A stretch of DNA of 64,000 bases from Thermoplasmatota archaeon. GTDB lineage: Archaea; Thermoplasmatota; E2; UBA202; JdFR-43. Below, piece by piece: positions 1 to 10,161 of this stretch. The notes under the pieces were generated by a model, which did no database searches, had not been told where the DNA came from, and saw only the letters and a program-made list of their open reading frames with translations. A program made the position numbers and the translations under genes. Within the stretch, counting starts at the first letter, position 1. Each line of letters begins with the position of its first letter. The stretch spans positions 62,001-126,000 of the forward strand of contig JAPDJT010000009.1 of assembly GCA_029258955.1 (NCBI GenBank). Reading direction: 5' to 3'.

Positions 1-754
1 AATCTAAATTAGGAAGGATATAAGGAAAACTTTCTAATCCCCAGACTAAGTGAACTTCAGCACCTCTATAATAAGCTTCTTTAGCGAGAAAAAAAGCAGT
101 TTTTCCTGAAGAAGCATTAGTAATAAATCTAACTTCATCTATATATTCTCTTGTTGGGCCACCTGTTATCAAAACTTTTTTTCCTACAAGAGTCTTTTTT
201 ACAAAATGAGCTTTTACTATTTCTAAAATTTCTTCTACTTCAGGAAGTTTACCTTTTCCAACTTCTCCACATGCAAGAGGACCTTCAGTTGGTTCATATA
301 TCAGATATCCAAAATTTCTTAATTTTTCAACATTTTCCTTAGTTGCAGGATGTTCCCACATAGATGTATTCATGGAAGGAAAGATATATACAGGGACATT
401 GGTTGCTAATAAGGTTGCTAATAAAAGTTCACTTGCAGAACCAACTGCTAATTTAGAAATAAAAGAAGCAGTAGCAGGAGCAATTAAAATTACATCCGGA
501 TATTTAGCAAGCTCAATATGAAGTATTTTGCCATCAGCTTTAAAAAAATCTGCATCAGTATAAGCTTTATTTCCACTTAGAGAAGAAAGAAGAATAGGAT
601 GAACAAAATTTTCAGCACCTGTTGTTAAAATAACTTTTACATTAGCTCCTTCATTTTTAAGTTTTCGAATTAAATCACAGATTTTATAAATAGCTATACT
701 ACCACAAACTCCTATAAGTATATTTTTGTTTTGCAAAGGACTTGAATAAGACAT
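1..754 (-). CDS. coaBC: Phosphopantothenoylcysteine decarboxylase / phosphopantothenate-cysteine ligase (partial)
   Basis: Bifunctional CoA-biosynthesis enzyme. It joins cysteine to 4'-phosphopantothenate and decarboxylates the product to 4'-phosphopantetheine. The protein starts at an ATG at 754 (complement), and about 251 codons are visible before the gene leaves the window, so the end of the ligase domain is missing. The N-terminal flavin-binding decarboxylase domain opens with ILIGVCGSIAIYK. The start of the CoaB ligase domain is recognisable as VLITGGPTREYIDEVRF followed by ITNASSGK, the usual linker region of the fusion. It sits 10 bp downstream of a secreted-protein gene and is probably cotranscribed with it. 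Family assignment is confident; the C-terminus cannot be judged. Confidence 0.9.
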   Translation of the reverse strand, partial: MSYSSPLQNKNILIGVCGSIAIYKICDLIRKLKNEGANVKVILTTGAENFVHPILLSSLSGNKAYTDADFFKADGKILHIELAKYPDVILIAPATASFISKLAVGSASELLLATLLATNVPVYIFPSMNTSMWEHPATKENVEKLRNFGYLIYEPTEGPLACGEVGKGKLPEVEEILEIVKAHFVKKTLVGKKVLITGGPTREYIDEVRFITNASSGKTAFFLAKEAYYRGAEVHLVWGLESFPYILPNLD

Positions 755-763
755 AAAAAATCT

Positions 764-1210
764 TTATTGTTTTACTCCACTTAACATTACTACTATTCTT
801 AATTCAGCATAATACCATCCTTGGGAAATACTTATAAAGGCAGTTCCTTCAGGTCTTTTATAAGCTATAAAAGTAATTTTCGAAGAAAAAGCTCCTATTT
901 CTTCCCAACCCTGATTTACCATTTGAACTTTATAAAATTCCACTAAAGATTTAAGAGTATATTTTCCTTTAAAAACAAGCATTCCAGTAAGTACTTCACC
1001 TGTACGTAATAAAGCACTATTTTCAGCTTGATATTCTAAATCTTTTAAAACAGGAATATAAGGAACTGGAAAATAAATTAAGTCTTTTATTTTTTGAGAT
1101 TTTACTTCTTCAGCTTGAGGGGTTATTACTTCAACATTGGGTTTTTCCTGTGCAAAAACTATAGAAAAAATAAAAAGATTTATAAAAATGAAAATTAAAA
1201 ACTTTTTCAT
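764..1210 (-). CDS. Secreted hypothetical protein
   Basis: A 148-residue protein with a clear Sec signal peptide: MKK, a hydrophobic stretch from residue 4 to 19, and a likely cut after VFA. The mature part holds a compact domain with the pattern G.LVFKGKYTLKSLVEFYK around residues 78-95, then a QGW turn and short beta strands. The look is that of small periplasmic proteins in which a substrate-free alpha/beta domain follows the signal. I do not recognise a named family and assign no function. A strong ribosome-binding site (GGAGGG) lies just upstream of the ATG. It is immediately upstream of coaBC, probably only by operon convenience. Confidence 0.75.
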   Translation of the reverse strand: MKKFLIFIFINLFIFSIVFAQEKPNVEVITPQAEEVKSQKIKDLIYFPVPYIPVLKDLEYQAENSALLRTGEVLTGMLVFKGKYTLKSLVEFYKVQMVNQGWEEIGAFSSKITFIAYKRPEGTAFISISQGWYYAELRIVVMLSGVKQ

Positions 1211-1304
1211 AATTCCCTCCTACTATAAAAATTTAATTAGAACACTATTCAATGTAAAGAAAAAACTACGAAAAGTCAAGAGATTAAGAGTTTAAATAAA
1301 AGCT

Positions 1305-2630
1305 TTAAGAAAATTTGTATTTTAAAGATCTAAAAATTTTTTTGATATTTTTAGAAATCTTAATCTGTTTTTTATAATTTCTTTTTAATTCATTTTTAAC
1401 CCGGTTTCTTATTACCTCTAAATCTTCAGAATAAAGAATTTTATTATTTTTATATACAAGTTTTAAAAGGTTATCACTTTTAGGATAATGAGAAAGATCT
1501 ACTTTTTCATCTTTTAAGGCAATTAAATCAAAAAGAAATTTATCTTCTTCATTCCACACTCTATAAAGACTTTTAGCACCAGGCAGTAGTTCTTTTTTAG
1601 GAGAAAGTTTAAAACGAGGTTTGCCATCATATTCCACTAATTTATAACCCATTTCAAAATAAGGACAATCTTCAGAAACTCCCATTTTTGTTCCTACTCC
1701 AAAACTGGAAACAGGAATATTCATTTTTAAAAGTTTTTTAATTTCTTTTTCATCTAAACTTCCACTTAAAAAGATCTGAACGTTTTTAAGGCTACCTTTA
1801 TCTAATAATTTTCTTACTTCTTTAGAAAGTTCTGCAAGATTTCCACTATCTATTCTAACACCTTTTAAAGAAATGGCATTTTCTTTAAAAAAATCCTTAA
1901 GAGCTATAATTTTTTGGGTAGCTTTAATAGTATTGTAAGTATCAATAAGTAGAATTGTTCTATCAGGGTAAGTTTTGGAAAAAGCTTTAAAGGCTTCTTC
2001 TTCAGAGGGAAATACCTCAACAAAAGAATGAGCCATTGTTCCAACAACCGGAATATTCCATAATTTTCCTGCAAGGACATTGCTTGTTCCAGAGAATCCA
2101 GCTATATAAGAAGCTCTTGCAACATGAAGACTGCTACAAATTCCATGAGTTCTCCTGGCTGAAAAATCAAAAAGAGGAATATTTTTAGCTTCCATTACAC
2201 ACAAAAGAGCCTTGGTTGCTATAAGGGTTTCTATATGAAGACTATTAATTATAAGAGTTTCTATAATTTGAGCTGATATTAGATCACTTTCAACTTCACA
2301 AATAGGTTCTCCTTCAAAAAATATAGTGCCTTCAGGAATACATCTAATTGAACCTTTAAAAGAAAAATTTTTAAGATAATCAAGAAATTTTTTTTTGAAA
2401 ATCTTTAAACTTTCTAAATATTCTAAATCTTTTTCTTTAAATTTAAAATTTTTAAGAAGTTTTAAAAAAGGATCAAGTCCTGCAAAAAGGAAAAAAGGTC
2501 TGTTTTTAGGGCGGGTTCTTATAAAAAGAGAAAAAACAGCCTTTCCAAAAAGTTCTTTTTCAAAATAAACTTGAGCCATTGTTAATTCATAAAGATCTAA
2601 AAAAAGACCTACTGAATATTTAAAAACCAT
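1305..2630 (-). CDS. pncB: Nicotinate phosphoribosyltransferase
   Basis: Cytosolic NAD salvage enzyme converting nicotinate and PRPP (with ATP) to nicotinate mononucleotide. The 441-residue protein opens with the family signature DLYELTMAQ (residues 12-20). It has the RRTHG element at about 159-163 and GTMAHSFV at 197-204, whose His201 matches the phosphorylated histidine of the family. The phosphate-binding region SGSLDE lies further on. The length is normal. The gene starts 4 bp after pncA, so pncA-pncB forms a two-gene operon running nicotinamide to nicotinate to NaMN. Confidence 0.92.
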   Translation of the reverse strand: MVFKYSVGLFLDLYELTMAQVYFEKELFGKAVFSLFIRTRPKNRPFFLFAGLDPFLKLLKNFKFKEKDLEYLESLKIFKKKFLDYLKNFSFKGSIRCIPEGTIFFEGEPICEVESDLISAQIIETLIINSLHIETLIATKALLCVMEAKNIPLFDFSARRTHGICSSLHVARASYIAGFSGTSNVLAGKLWNIPVVGTMAHSFVEVFPSEEEAFKAFSKTYPDRTILLIDTYNTIKATQKIIALKDFFKENAISLKGVRIDSGNLAELSKEVRKLLDKGSLKNVQIFLSGSLDEKEIKKLLKMNIPVSSFGVGTKMGVSEDCPYFEMGYKLVEYDGKPRFKLSPKKELLPGAKSLYRVWNEEDKFLFDLIALKDEKVDLSHYPKSDNLLKLVYKNNKILYSEDLEVIRNRVKNELKRNYKKQIKISKNIKKIFRSLKYKFS

Positions 2631-2634
2631 AAGA

Positions 2635-3153
2635 TTAATAGATTAGCTCAGCTTTATAAATTTTTTCTAAACGTTTAAGAGCAAATTTATGAAATTCCTC
2701 ATCAAAATCAGCAACAGCTTTAACAGGGATTTTAATCTTAAATCCTCTATAAAAAGCATCTGCTGCTGTATCCATTATACAAATACTTGTGCAAACACCT
2801 GTCAAATAAAGTTCTTTTATATTTAATTTTTTAAGAAGAGTTTCTAAATCAGTTTTATAGAACCCAGAAAATCTTGTTTTATAAATTATAAAATCTCCTT
2901 CTTCTGGAGAGAGCTCATTTATAATTTCTGCACCTTTGGTTCCTTTTATACAATGAGGTGGAAAAGAAGAAAATTCTTCATCTTGTAGCTCATGAGCATC
3001 ACATAGATAAATTATAGGAAAATTTTTTTCTTTAAATTCATTTTTTAATTTTATTATTTCTGGAATAATTTCTTCTGCTTTTTTTCCGCAATATAAAACA
3101 CCATCAGGCTTTATAAAATCATTTAACATATCTATAATAAGAAGGGCTTTCAT
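2635..3153 (-). CDS. pncA: Nicotinamidase (isochorismatase family)
   Basis: Hydrolyses nicotinamide to nicotinate and ammonia. The 172-residue protein has the full family set: catalytic Asp8 in LLIIDML, Lys92 in YKTRFSGF and Cys125 in TGVCTSIC. Metal ligands appear as Asp52 and His54 (CDAHE) and His67 (PPHC). The cis-peptide element TGV lies just before the catalytic Cys. It is the first gene of the pncA-pncB operon, 4 bp upstream of pncB, which supports nicotinamide as the substrate over other isochorismatase-like amides. Confidence 0.9.
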   Translation of the reverse strand: MKALLIIDMLNDFIKPDGVLYCGKKAEEIIPEIIKLKNEFKEKNFPIIYLCDAHELQDEEFSSFPPHCIKGTKGAEIINELSPEEGDFIIYKTRFSGFYKTDLETLLKKLNIKELYLTGVCTSICIMDTAADAFYRGFKIKIPVKAVADFDEEFHKFALKRLEKIYKAELIY

Positions 3154-3217
3154 TAGTCTATAAAAATAGACAAAAACTTTAAAAAATCAAGATAAAAAAG
3201 GAATATAAAATTTTTTC

Positions 3218-3245
3218 TTGACAAAATTTTTATATATAATATAAA
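3218..3245 (+). promoter_or_regulatory. Sigma70-type promoter of the universal stress gene
   Basis: TTGACA at 3218-3223 is followed after 16 bp by TATAAA at 3240-3245, about 25 bp ahead of the start codon at 3271. A closer TATAAT at 3235 leaves only an 11-bp spacer and was not used. The predicted leader is about 19 nt with only a weak Shine-Dalgarno sequence. Confidence 0.6.
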
Positions 3246-3270
3246 ATATTAAAAAGATAGAGAATAGAAA

Positions 3271-3729
3271 ATGATAGAAATCAAAACTATAGCTGTTCCT
3301 ATAGATTTTTCAGAAGTAGCTCCTATAGTTGCAGGATGGGCAAAAGATATAGCAAAAAAAATAGGTGCTAAGTTAATATTAATCAATGTAGTAGAGGATA
3401 TATCTGCATTTGATGGGATTTCTACTGATGTTAAAACTTTACAAGAATTAGAAAAAACACTTTTAGAAGGAGCTGAGGAATATATGCGAAGTTTTTTAAA
3501 TAAACATTTTTCAGATTTTGCAAATGTAAAATCAGTTATTGTAAAAGGAAAAGTGGTAGAAAAAATAATACAAGTTGCTAAAGAAAATAAAGCTGATCTT
3601 ATTGTAATTGGAACACATGGAAGGAAAAGTCTTGATAAAATTATTTTTGGTAGTGTAGCAGAAGGAATAGTAAAATATTCTCCTATCCCAGTTTTAACTA
3701 TTAATCCTTATAGAATAAAAGAAAAATAA
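3271..3729 (+). CDS. Universal stress protein, UspA family
   Basis: A 152-residue Usp-fold protein. It opens with the strand KTIAVPIDFSE and ends with GTHGRKSLDKIIFGSVAE, which contains the ATP-binding pattern G-x2-G-x9-G-S found in nucleotide-binding Usp proteins. Its client process cannot be read from sequence. It is a single-gene unit with its own near-consensus promoter, tail-to-tail with cpoB with 1 bp between stop codons. A second, shorter Usp lies at 37.6 kb on the other strand. Confidence 0.88.
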   Translation: MIEIKTIAVPIDFSEVAPIVAGWAKDIAKKIGAKLILINVVEDISAFDGISTDVKTLQELEKTLLEGAEEYMRSFLNKHFSDFANVKSVIVKGKVVEKIIQVAKENKADLIVIGTHGRKSLDKIIFGSVAEGIVKYSPIPVLTINPYRIKEK

Positions 3730-3730
3730 A

Positions 3731-4648
3731 CTATTTTCTTAATAACTTTTTAGCTTTTTCAGCTTCTTTACTATTTGGATATTGATTAATAACTTTTTTC
3801 AAAAGAATTTTATAAGCCTCTATATCCCCAAGAGCTTTAAAAGCTTGAGCCTGTTTAAACATAGCAGTAGGTTTTAAAGGATGCCAGCCTTGAAGTTCAA
3901 TTAATTTTTGATAGCTTAAAATCGCCTCTTCATATTTTTTTTCTTTAAAATAACTTTCTCCAATCCAGAAATAAGCTTGACCTATCCATTTTCCTTTTGG
4001 AAATTTTTCAATATATTCTTCAAATAATTTTCGTGCATTCTTAAAATCACCTTGTTGATAAGAAGAATATGCTTTTTCATAAAGCTCAACCTCAGTTAAA
4101 GATTTTTCGACTTGAGTTATAGTAGTATTAGTAGCATTGGTAGCATTAGTAGAAAGAATCGCAGTTTCGTTAGATGAAATAGTTTCATTGGAAACTACTG
4201 TGGTTTCATTTGAGACAACCTTAGGTGTTATTCCTAATTTTTTTTCGATTTCTTTTATTCTTAATTGTAAAGCTTGAACTTGGGTAAATAAATTATTTAA
4301 TCGATCAGTAAATTCTTTATCTTGTTCTTCTTTAGAAAATTTAAGATCCTCTAATTGAGATGAAAGTAAAGCTTGTTGGTATTTTATATCTTCCAAATCT
4401 GAAAGAATTTGTGTTTTTATATCTACTAATACATCTTTTGAAATTTTACTTTCTAAAGAAGTTATTTTTTTATCTATTACATTTAATCTTTTTTCCATTT
4501 CTTCATATTTTTGGTTTTGTTTATTTACAATAGCTTCAAGATTAATAACTTTTATTTTCAAAGTTTGAAATTCTTCTTGATAAGCAACACAACCATTTAA
4601 TATTAAAGTAATAGTAAATAATAAAAATTTAAAAAAACTTTTTTTCAT
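3731..4648 (-). CDS. cpoB: CpoB/YbgF-like lipoprotein with coiled coil and TPR repeats
   Basis: Likely periplasmic partner of the Tol-Pal/PBP1B system that coordinates envelope constriction. The 305-residue protein has a lipoprotein signal ending in LILNGC (lipidated Cys20). A long coiled coil covers about residues 25-140. A low-complexity linker at about 147-180 is rich in SNET/NAT units, and three TPR-like repeats fill 185-300 (YEKAYSSYQQGDFKNARKLF and following). YbgF is normally cleaved by signal peptidase I rather than lipidated, so the lipobox is a variation. It overlaps the purN-like gene by 4 bp (ATGA) and ends the recJ-dgt-purN-cpoB operon. No tol or pal genes are in view. Confidence 0.7.
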   Translation of the reverse strand: MKKSFFKFLLFTITLILNGCVAYQEEFQTLKIKVINLEAIVNKQNQKYEEMEKRLNVIDKKITSLESKISKDVLVDIKTQILSDLEDIKYQQALLSSQLEDLKFSKEEQDKEFTDRLNNLFTQVQALQLRIKEIEKKLGITPKVVSNETTVVSNETISSNETAILSTNATNATNTTITQVEKSLTEVELYEKAYSSYQQGDFKNARKLFEEYIEKFPKGKWIGQAYFWIGESYFKEKKYEEAILSYQKLIELQGWHPLKPTAMFKQAQAFKALGDIEAYKILLKKVINQYPNSKEAEKAKKLLRK

Positions 4649-5448
4649 GATTTCCTCCCTTCAGTTTTTAAATAATTTTCTATTTCTTCTGTTAAATCAA
4701 GAGGCAGATTTTCTGAGCCTAAAACTATTTTTTCTTCTCCTAAGTATTTTAAAGTATAAACTATTAAAGGCAATTCTCTTTTTACTTCTTCCTCTCTAAT
4801 TTTTTGAAAAAGTTTATTTTTTTCTCCCTCAAGTTTTTGAAGTCCGCTTAAATGATATTTTAAAAGTTTTTTTTCAGTTTCTTCCCATAAAGATAAAAAT
4901 TCAGGAGTTCTTAAAGAAAATCTAAAAAAGGTGATAGGAGGGCCTTCATCCAGATCAGGAGTTACTAAATGCATCATTGCTCCAGTTTCTGTAGATCTTG
5001 CACTAATAAGTTGCCATACAACTTGCTGCCAGGAACCTTTTGGTCCACCAGGTAAAGCAGGATGAAGATTAATTAATTTTAAAGTATTACAAAACTTTGT
5101 AGACACAATCCACATATATCCTGCAAGGACACCAAAGTCAATTTCTTCATCAAGTCTTTTAAAAACTTCATCATGGTAGAGTTTTCTCCAACTATCTCTA
5201 TCTTTTTGTCTTAATTCAGGTTTAAATTTTAAAGCAGAAAAAGAAATAACTTTAAGTCCCATCTCTTTTTGAGCAATCTCAATTAATTTATCTGAAAAGA
5301 AACCTTCTCCAGGTTCTTTACTTATAAAAACATAGGAAATTTTTAAAGGAAGGAAACCAGATTTTATTTTTGAATAAACAATTTTTAAAAGATCTATAGC
5401 TGCTTGATCTCTTCCAGTAGTGAACCAACCTATTTTTTTAGATCTCGT
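4645..5448 (-). CDS. Formyltransferase, phosphoribosylglycinamide formyltransferase-like
   Basis: PurN-like protein of the formyl-THF-dependent formyltransferase fold. The conserved catalytic set is present as [10 protein letters not shown] (Asn and His) and LDEGPPI (Asp). The first ATG is at 5262, but the open frame continues 62 codons upstream and encodes the missing first half of the fold, beginning [14 protein letters not shown]. That stretch has no ATG, GTG or TTG. The only candidate with a good ribosome-binding site is ACG at 5448 (complement), 8 nt after AGGAGG and overlapping the end of dgt. I use that start. True PurN activity is uncertain because of a long C-terminal extension beyond the usual ~200 residues. 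Confidence 0.65.
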   Translation of the reverse strand, partial: TRSKKIGWFTTGRDQAAIDLLKIVYSKIKSGFLPLKISYVFISKEPGEGFFSDKLIEIAQKEMGLKVISFSALKFKPELRQKDRDSWRKLYHDEVFKRLDEEIDFGVLAGYMWIVSTKFCNTLKLINLHPALPGGPKGSWQQVVWQLISARSTETGAMMHLVTPDLDEGPPITFFRFSLRTPEFLSLWEETEKKLLKYHLSGLQKLEGEKNKLFQKIREEEVKRELPLIVYTLKYLGEEKIVLGSENLPLDLTEEIENYLKTEGRKS

Positions 5449-6523
5449 AAGCTAAACCTCCTAAATTAAATGGTATTTCCCAGGGCTTAGGAATAAAAAA
5501 CTCAAAATATTGAAAAAGAGCAAATCTATCAGTCATTCCAGAGATATAATCAGCAATAATTCGTTCCTTAGAGGAATTATTAAAAATTTGACTTGCTTTT
5601 TGGAAATATTCTATTTTTTCAAAGTTTTTATAATAAAACTCAAAAAGAGAAACTAAAATTTTTTTTGCTTTTTCAAATTCCTTTCGAACAACAGGAGAAA
5701 AGTAAATATTCTCAAAAAGGAAATCTCTTAAAACAATAAGTGCATCTAAACATTTTTCATCCATTAAAATAGCTTTTTTTTGAGACTCTTTAGTAGTTAA
5801 TATTACACTTTTTACTAAGGTGCTTATTCTTTCAGAATGAGAAAGACCTAATCTTTTTTTCACAATCTCAGGAAGATCTTCTACAGTTATCAACCCAGCT
5901 CTAATGGCATCATCTATATCATGATTTGTATAAGCAATAATATCTGAAATCCTTACCACCTCAGCTTCCAATGTTAAAGGTTTATCTTTTTCAGATAAAA
6001 TAGGTCCCTTTCCTTTTGCATGTTTTAAAATTCCATCTCTTACTTCTAAAGTTAAATTTAATCCTTTTCCTTCTTTTTCTAATATATCTACTACTCTTAA
6101 ACTCTGCTCATTATGTTTAAAACCTTCAGGTAAAAGTTCATTTAATACTTCTTCTCCTGCATGTCCAAATGGAGTGTGTCCAAGATCATGCCCAAGAGCT
6201 ATAGCTTCTGTTAAATCTTCATTTAAATTTAATGCTTTGGCTATGGTTCTTGCAATTTGAGCAACTTCCAAAGTATGAGTAAGTCTTGTTCTATAATGAT
6301 CTCCTTTTGGTGCTAAAAAAACTTGTGTTTTATGTTTTAGACGCCTAAAAGCTTTAGAATGAATAATTCTATCTCTATCTCTTTCAAAGCAAGTTCTAAT
6401 TTCGCATTCTTCCTCTGGATAAAGCCGTCCTTTAGAATATTTAGCTTTAGCTGCAAATGAAGAAAGAAAGATTTCTTCTAAATTTTCTTTTTCTTCTCTT
6501 ATAGAGTTACCTAACATCCTCAA
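5438..6523 (-). CDS. dgt: dGTPase-like HD-domain phosphohydrolase
   Basis: Deoxyguanosinetriphosphate triphosphohydrolase-like protein, which hydrolyses dNTPs to deoxynucleoside and triphosphate. The 361-residue length matches the short, type 2 dGTPase-like subfamily. The HD-domain metal ligands are visible in [12 protein letters not shown] (His), [16 protein letters not shown] (HD) and [13 protein letters not shown] (later Asp). An N-terminal [14 protein letters not shown] segment is typical. The gene overlaps the end of recJ by 17 bp and its own end overlaps the purN-like frame by 11 bp, which indicates translational coupling. Nucleotide specificity cannot be told from sequence. Confidence 0.85.
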   Translation of the reverse strand: MRMLGNSIREEKENLEEIFLSSFAAKAKYSKGRLYPEEECEIRTCFERDRDRIIHSKAFRRLKHKTQVFLAPKGDHYRTRLTHTLEVAQIARTIAKALNLNEDLTEAIALGHDLGHTPFGHAGEEVLNELLPEGFKHNEQSLRVVDILEKEGKGLNLTLEVRDGILKHAKGKGPILSEKDKPLTLEAEVVRISDIIAYTNHDIDDAIRAGLITVEDLPEIVKKRLGLSHSERISTLVKSVILTTKESQKKAILMDEKCLDALIVLRDFLFENIYFSPVVRKEFEKAKKILVSLFEFYYKNFEKIEYFQKASQIFNNSSKERIIADYISGMTDRFALFQYFEFFIPKPWEIPFNLGGLAYEI

Positions 6524-8189
6524 TTTTAAATTCTAAACTTTTATTAAAACTATTTATAAAGGGAGTTCCTACAATTAAACTTATATCTTTTTTTTCTAAA
6601 AGTTTATTAAAATAAATAGCACAGAGTTCTTTATTTTCTTTTTGTAAAATAAGTTTTGAATGTTTTTCTTTTAAAACTTTTATTTCTTTTATTTCAAAGT
6701 TTTTAAGAAGAATAACTGGAGGAGTATGTTCTTCTCCATAAGGATGAAATTGCTCAAAAGCAAAGAGAATATCTTTATAAAGAAGTTCAGATAAACTTGC
6801 TTCTGCATCAATATAAATTAAATCTGTAGAGGGAGAATCTAAAGTATGATATTTTAAAAGTTCTTTCAAGCGAGTTTTTAGTTGAGGAATAAGATTTTTA
6901 TCTATTTTGAATCCTAAAGCATATCTATGCCCTCCAAATTGAATTAAAAGATCTTTACATTGAGAAAGGATTTTTAAAAAATTTATTTTAGAAGGAGATC
7001 TTATAGAACCATATGCTATTTTATTTTCCTGAGAAACAACTATAACTGGTAAATTATAATTATTTTTAAGTTTATTAGCAATTAGACCTAATAAACCTTT
7101 TGGAACATCTTCTAATACAAAAAATAAGAATTTGGAATTTTTTGAAATTTCAGAGATTTGAGAAGCAGCAGATTTTAAAGTCTCTTCTTCTATAAGTTGT
7201 CTTTTTTGATTTAAACTCTCTATTTGGTATAAATATTTTTCTGCAGAAGATATGTCAGAAGATGAGAGAAGCTGAAAAACTGCTTCAGGATGTCCTAATC
7301 TACCAGCAGAATTAAGTTTAGGTATAATTCGATAAGATATATCTTCCTCAGATAAACCAAATTTTAAATCTGCTTTTTCCAGTAAAACTTTGGTGCAAGG
7401 GAAAAAGGGATTTAGAAGGTCTCTAAATCCAAAAAAAGTGATAAGGCGATTTTCTCCTGATAAAGGGACCATATCAGCTAAAGTTGCAAGAAAAATTAAT
7501 TCCAAATATTTTCTTAAAAAAGGAGGCTCTTTATTTCTAAAAAAGCCTTGAGAATAAAGATAAGATCTTAAAGCTCTTATTAATGCAAAAACTACTCCAG
7601 CACCACAAAGATAATAAATAGGTGAAGAGGGAGAGGTAAGTTTTCCTGTGATGGTAAAAGTTTCAGGTTTAGTAATAATTTCATGATGATCAGTAATAAT
7701 TACATCTATACCAAGAGCTTTAGCAGAGTTGACTGTTTGATAAGCAGAAATTCCAACATCAACAGTAATAATTAAAGTTATCCCTTTAGCTTTAAAATAA
7801 GGTAAAAATTTAGCATGAAAACCATATCCTTCTTTATCTTTACTTGGGATTAACCATTCAACAAAAGGAGTAAAATTTTTTAAAAAATCATAAAGAACAA
7901 AAGTTCCTATAATTCCATCTGCATCAGAATCTCCATAAATACATATTTTTTCTTTTGAATTTATAGCTTTAGCAATTCGTGCAACTGCAAGTTTCATATC
8001 TGGAATAATGAAAGGATCTGAAAAATCAGAAAGTTGAGGGTAAAGAAAAGAATAAGCAGATTTTATATCTGAGAATCCCTTATTTATAAGAATTTTTGCT
8101 AAAAGAGGAGGAAAAAATCCATGAGTAACAAATTCATAAAAAAGGTCTTGGTTGGGAATCTTATTTATCCAAAGTTTTGTTGATGTCAT
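6507..8189 (-). CDS. recJ: Single-stranded-DNA-specific exonuclease RecJ
   Basis: 5'-3' single-strand exonuclease of the DHH superfamily used in recombination and repair. The 560-residue protein has the family motifs in order: [15 protein letters not shown] (metal Asp residues), TVDVGIS, ITDHHE (the DHH motif), [19 protein letters not shown], and [10 protein letters not shown] in the DHHA1 domain. The length is normal for RecJ. It is the first gene of an operon continuing with dgt, a purN-like gene and cpoB. Confidence 0.92.
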   Translation of the reverse strand: MTSTKLWINKIPNQDLFYEFVTHGFFPPLLAKILINKGFSDIKSAYSFLYPQLSDFSDPFIIPDMKLAVARIAKAINSKEKICIYGDSDADGIIGTFVLYDFLKNFTPFVEWLIPSKDKEGYGFHAKFLPYFKAKGITLIITVDVGISAYQTVNSAKALGIDVIITDHHEIITKPETFTITGKLTSPSSPIYYLCGAGVVFALIRALRSYLYSQGFFRNKEPPFLRKYLELIFLATLADMVPLSGENRLITFFGFRDLLNPFFPCTKVLLEKADLKFGLSEEDISYRIIPKLNSAGRLGHPEAVFQLLSSSDISSAEKYLYQIESLNQKRQLIEEETLKSAASQISEISKNSKFLFFVLEDVPKGLLGLIANKLKNNYNLPVIVVSQENKIAYGSIRSPSKINFLKILSQCKDLLIQFGGHRYALGFKIDKNLIPQLKTRLKELLKYHTLDSPSTDLIYIDAEASLSELLYKDILFAFEQFHPYGEEHTPPVILLKNFEIKEIKVLKEKHSKLILQKENKELCAIYFNKLLEKKDISLIVGTPFINSFNKSLEFKIEDVR

Positions 8190-8385
8190 ATAGATTTTAT
8201 TGTATCATATCAAGCCTAAAAGTAAAACAATTTCTTTTTAAACTCCAAAAGATATATGGAAGTTTTAAACTTTTCAAACTATTCAAATAAGTTTATAATA
8301 AAAAAATTTTAAAAGAAACTCCAAAATTAAAAAAATTTTTGAGATGAATTGGTATTAAAGAATTTTAAAAAGTTAGAGAAAAAAT

Positions 8386-10147
8386 ATGAGATTTGATCCT
8401 TTAAAAATGAAAGATTGGGAAAAAGCTTATGAAGCTGAGAAAAACATGAAAACTGTATATCAGTTAGGGGAAGAACTGGGATTAATAGAAGAACTTCTGC
8501 CTTATGGACATTATATAGCTAAAATTGATTATCAAAGAGTTTTTGAAAGATTAAAGGATAGAGTTAATGGAAAATATATAGATATTACTGCTATTACTCC
8601 AACACCTTTAGGAGAAGGAAAGATTACAACATTAATAGGTTTGGTTCAAGGGTTTGGGAAAAGAGGGAAAAAAGTAATAGGAACTATAAGGCAGCCTTCA
8701 AGTGGACCGATTTTTAATATTAAAGGAGGATCTGCTGGAGGAGGTCTTTCTCAAGTTATTCCACTGGATAAATTTTCCTTAGGGCTTACAGGAGATATTA
8801 ATGCAGTAATGAATGTCCACAATCTTGCTATGGTTACCCTTACAGCAAGAATGCAACATGAAGCAAATTATAGTGATGAGATTTTGGCTAAAAAAGGCTT
8901 AAAAAGGTTGAATATAGATCCTAAAAGGGTTGAAATGGGATGGGTTATAGATTTTTTGTGCCCAAGCATTGAGACATATTGTTATAGGGCTTGGTGGTAA
9001 AATGGATGGATATCCTATGGAAAGCAAATTTTATATTTCTGGTGCTTCTGAAGTAATGGCGATATTAGCAATTGCAAAAAACTTAAAAGATTTAAGAAAA
9101 AGAATTGGAAAAATAGTTGTTGCTTTTGATAAATATGGCAATCCTATAACTACAGAAGATTTAGAGGTAGCAGGAGCTATGACAGCTCTACTTGTTGATG
9201 CACTTAATCCTAATCTTGTGCAAACAATCGAGGGGCAACCTGTTCTGGTTCATACAGGTCCCTTTGGTAACATTGCTTTAGGTCAATCATCCGTTATTGC
9301 TGACTATATAGCTTTAAAACTTGGAAAGTATGTAGTTACTGAATCTGGATTTGCTGCAGATATAGGTTTTGAAAAATTCTGGAATGTAAAATGTAGAATT
9401 TCTGGTCTTATTCCTGATGCAGTAGTAATAGTTGCTACTATAAGAGCCCTTAAATGTCATGGTGGAGCTCCTGTTCCCAAACCCGGAAGTTCTATATCAA
9501 AAGAATATTTTGAAGAAAATTTAAAATGGATTAAAAAAGGATGTGAAAATCTTTTTCACTGTATAAATATTGTTAGAAAAAGCGGAATAAATCCTGTAGT
9601 ATGCATTAACAAATTTTATACTGATACTAAAAAAGAACTTGATTTTGTAAAAAAGTTTTGTGAAGATTTAGGGGTAAGAGTAGCTTTTTCTGATCACTGG
9701 TTAAAAGGAGGAGAAGGAGCTTTAGAGCTTGCAGATGCTGTTATAGATGCATCTAAAGAAATTTCTCAGTTTAAATTTCTTTATAAACTTGATGAACCTG
9801 TTAAAGAAAGGATTGAAAAGATAGCAAAAGAAATCTATGGAGCATAGGAAGTAATTTATAGTTCTGCAGCAGAAGAAAAAATTGAGTTAATTGAAAGGGA
9901 TGAGGGATTAAAAAAAATGCCTATTTGTATAGCAAAAACTCATCTTTCTCTTTCCAATGACCCCGGAAAAAAGGGAGTTCCTAAGAAGTGGCAACTGAGA
10001 ATAAGAGATATTCTTATATACAAGGGATCAGGTTTTATAGTGCCTGTGGCTGGAGAAATAAAACTTATGCCTGGAACAGGTTCAGACCCAGCTTACAGGA
10101 GAATTGATGTAGATTTAGATACAGGAAAAGTAAAAGGTCTTTTTTAA
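8386..10147 (+). pseudogene. fhs: Formate-tetrahydrofolate ligase, disrupted
   Basis: The three pieces together match the whole FTHFS family, the ATP-dependent activation of formate to 10-formyl-THF. Piece one (8386-9000) has TPTPLGEGK, piece two (about 8955-9844) has [12 protein letters not shown] and [11 protein letters not shown], and piece three (9848-10147) ends with KLMPGTGSDPAY. A +1 frameshift lies at a run of six T (8952-8957); with five T the frame stays open through DFCAQALRH. An in-frame TAG at 9845-9847 then interrupts GA-EVIYS. In addition the residue after the P-loop lysine is Ile80 instead of the expected Thr. The lesions argue for loss of function, but the rest is well conserved. 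It leads the fhs-folD-metV-metF group. Confidence 0.8.
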
Positions 10148-10161
10148 TAAGGAGAAAATAA

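Noticed and set aside
3218-3240. TTGACA plus the nearest TATAAT (3235) as a promoter
   Set aside because: The spacer would be only 11 bp. The TATAAA at 3240 with a 16-bp spacer fits better.
9845-9847. Reading the fhs TAG as pyrrolysine or another amino acid
   Set aside because: A canonical RF1 gene (prfA, 40.9 kb) is present, no pyl genes are seen, and the same gene also has a frameshift and a P-loop change.
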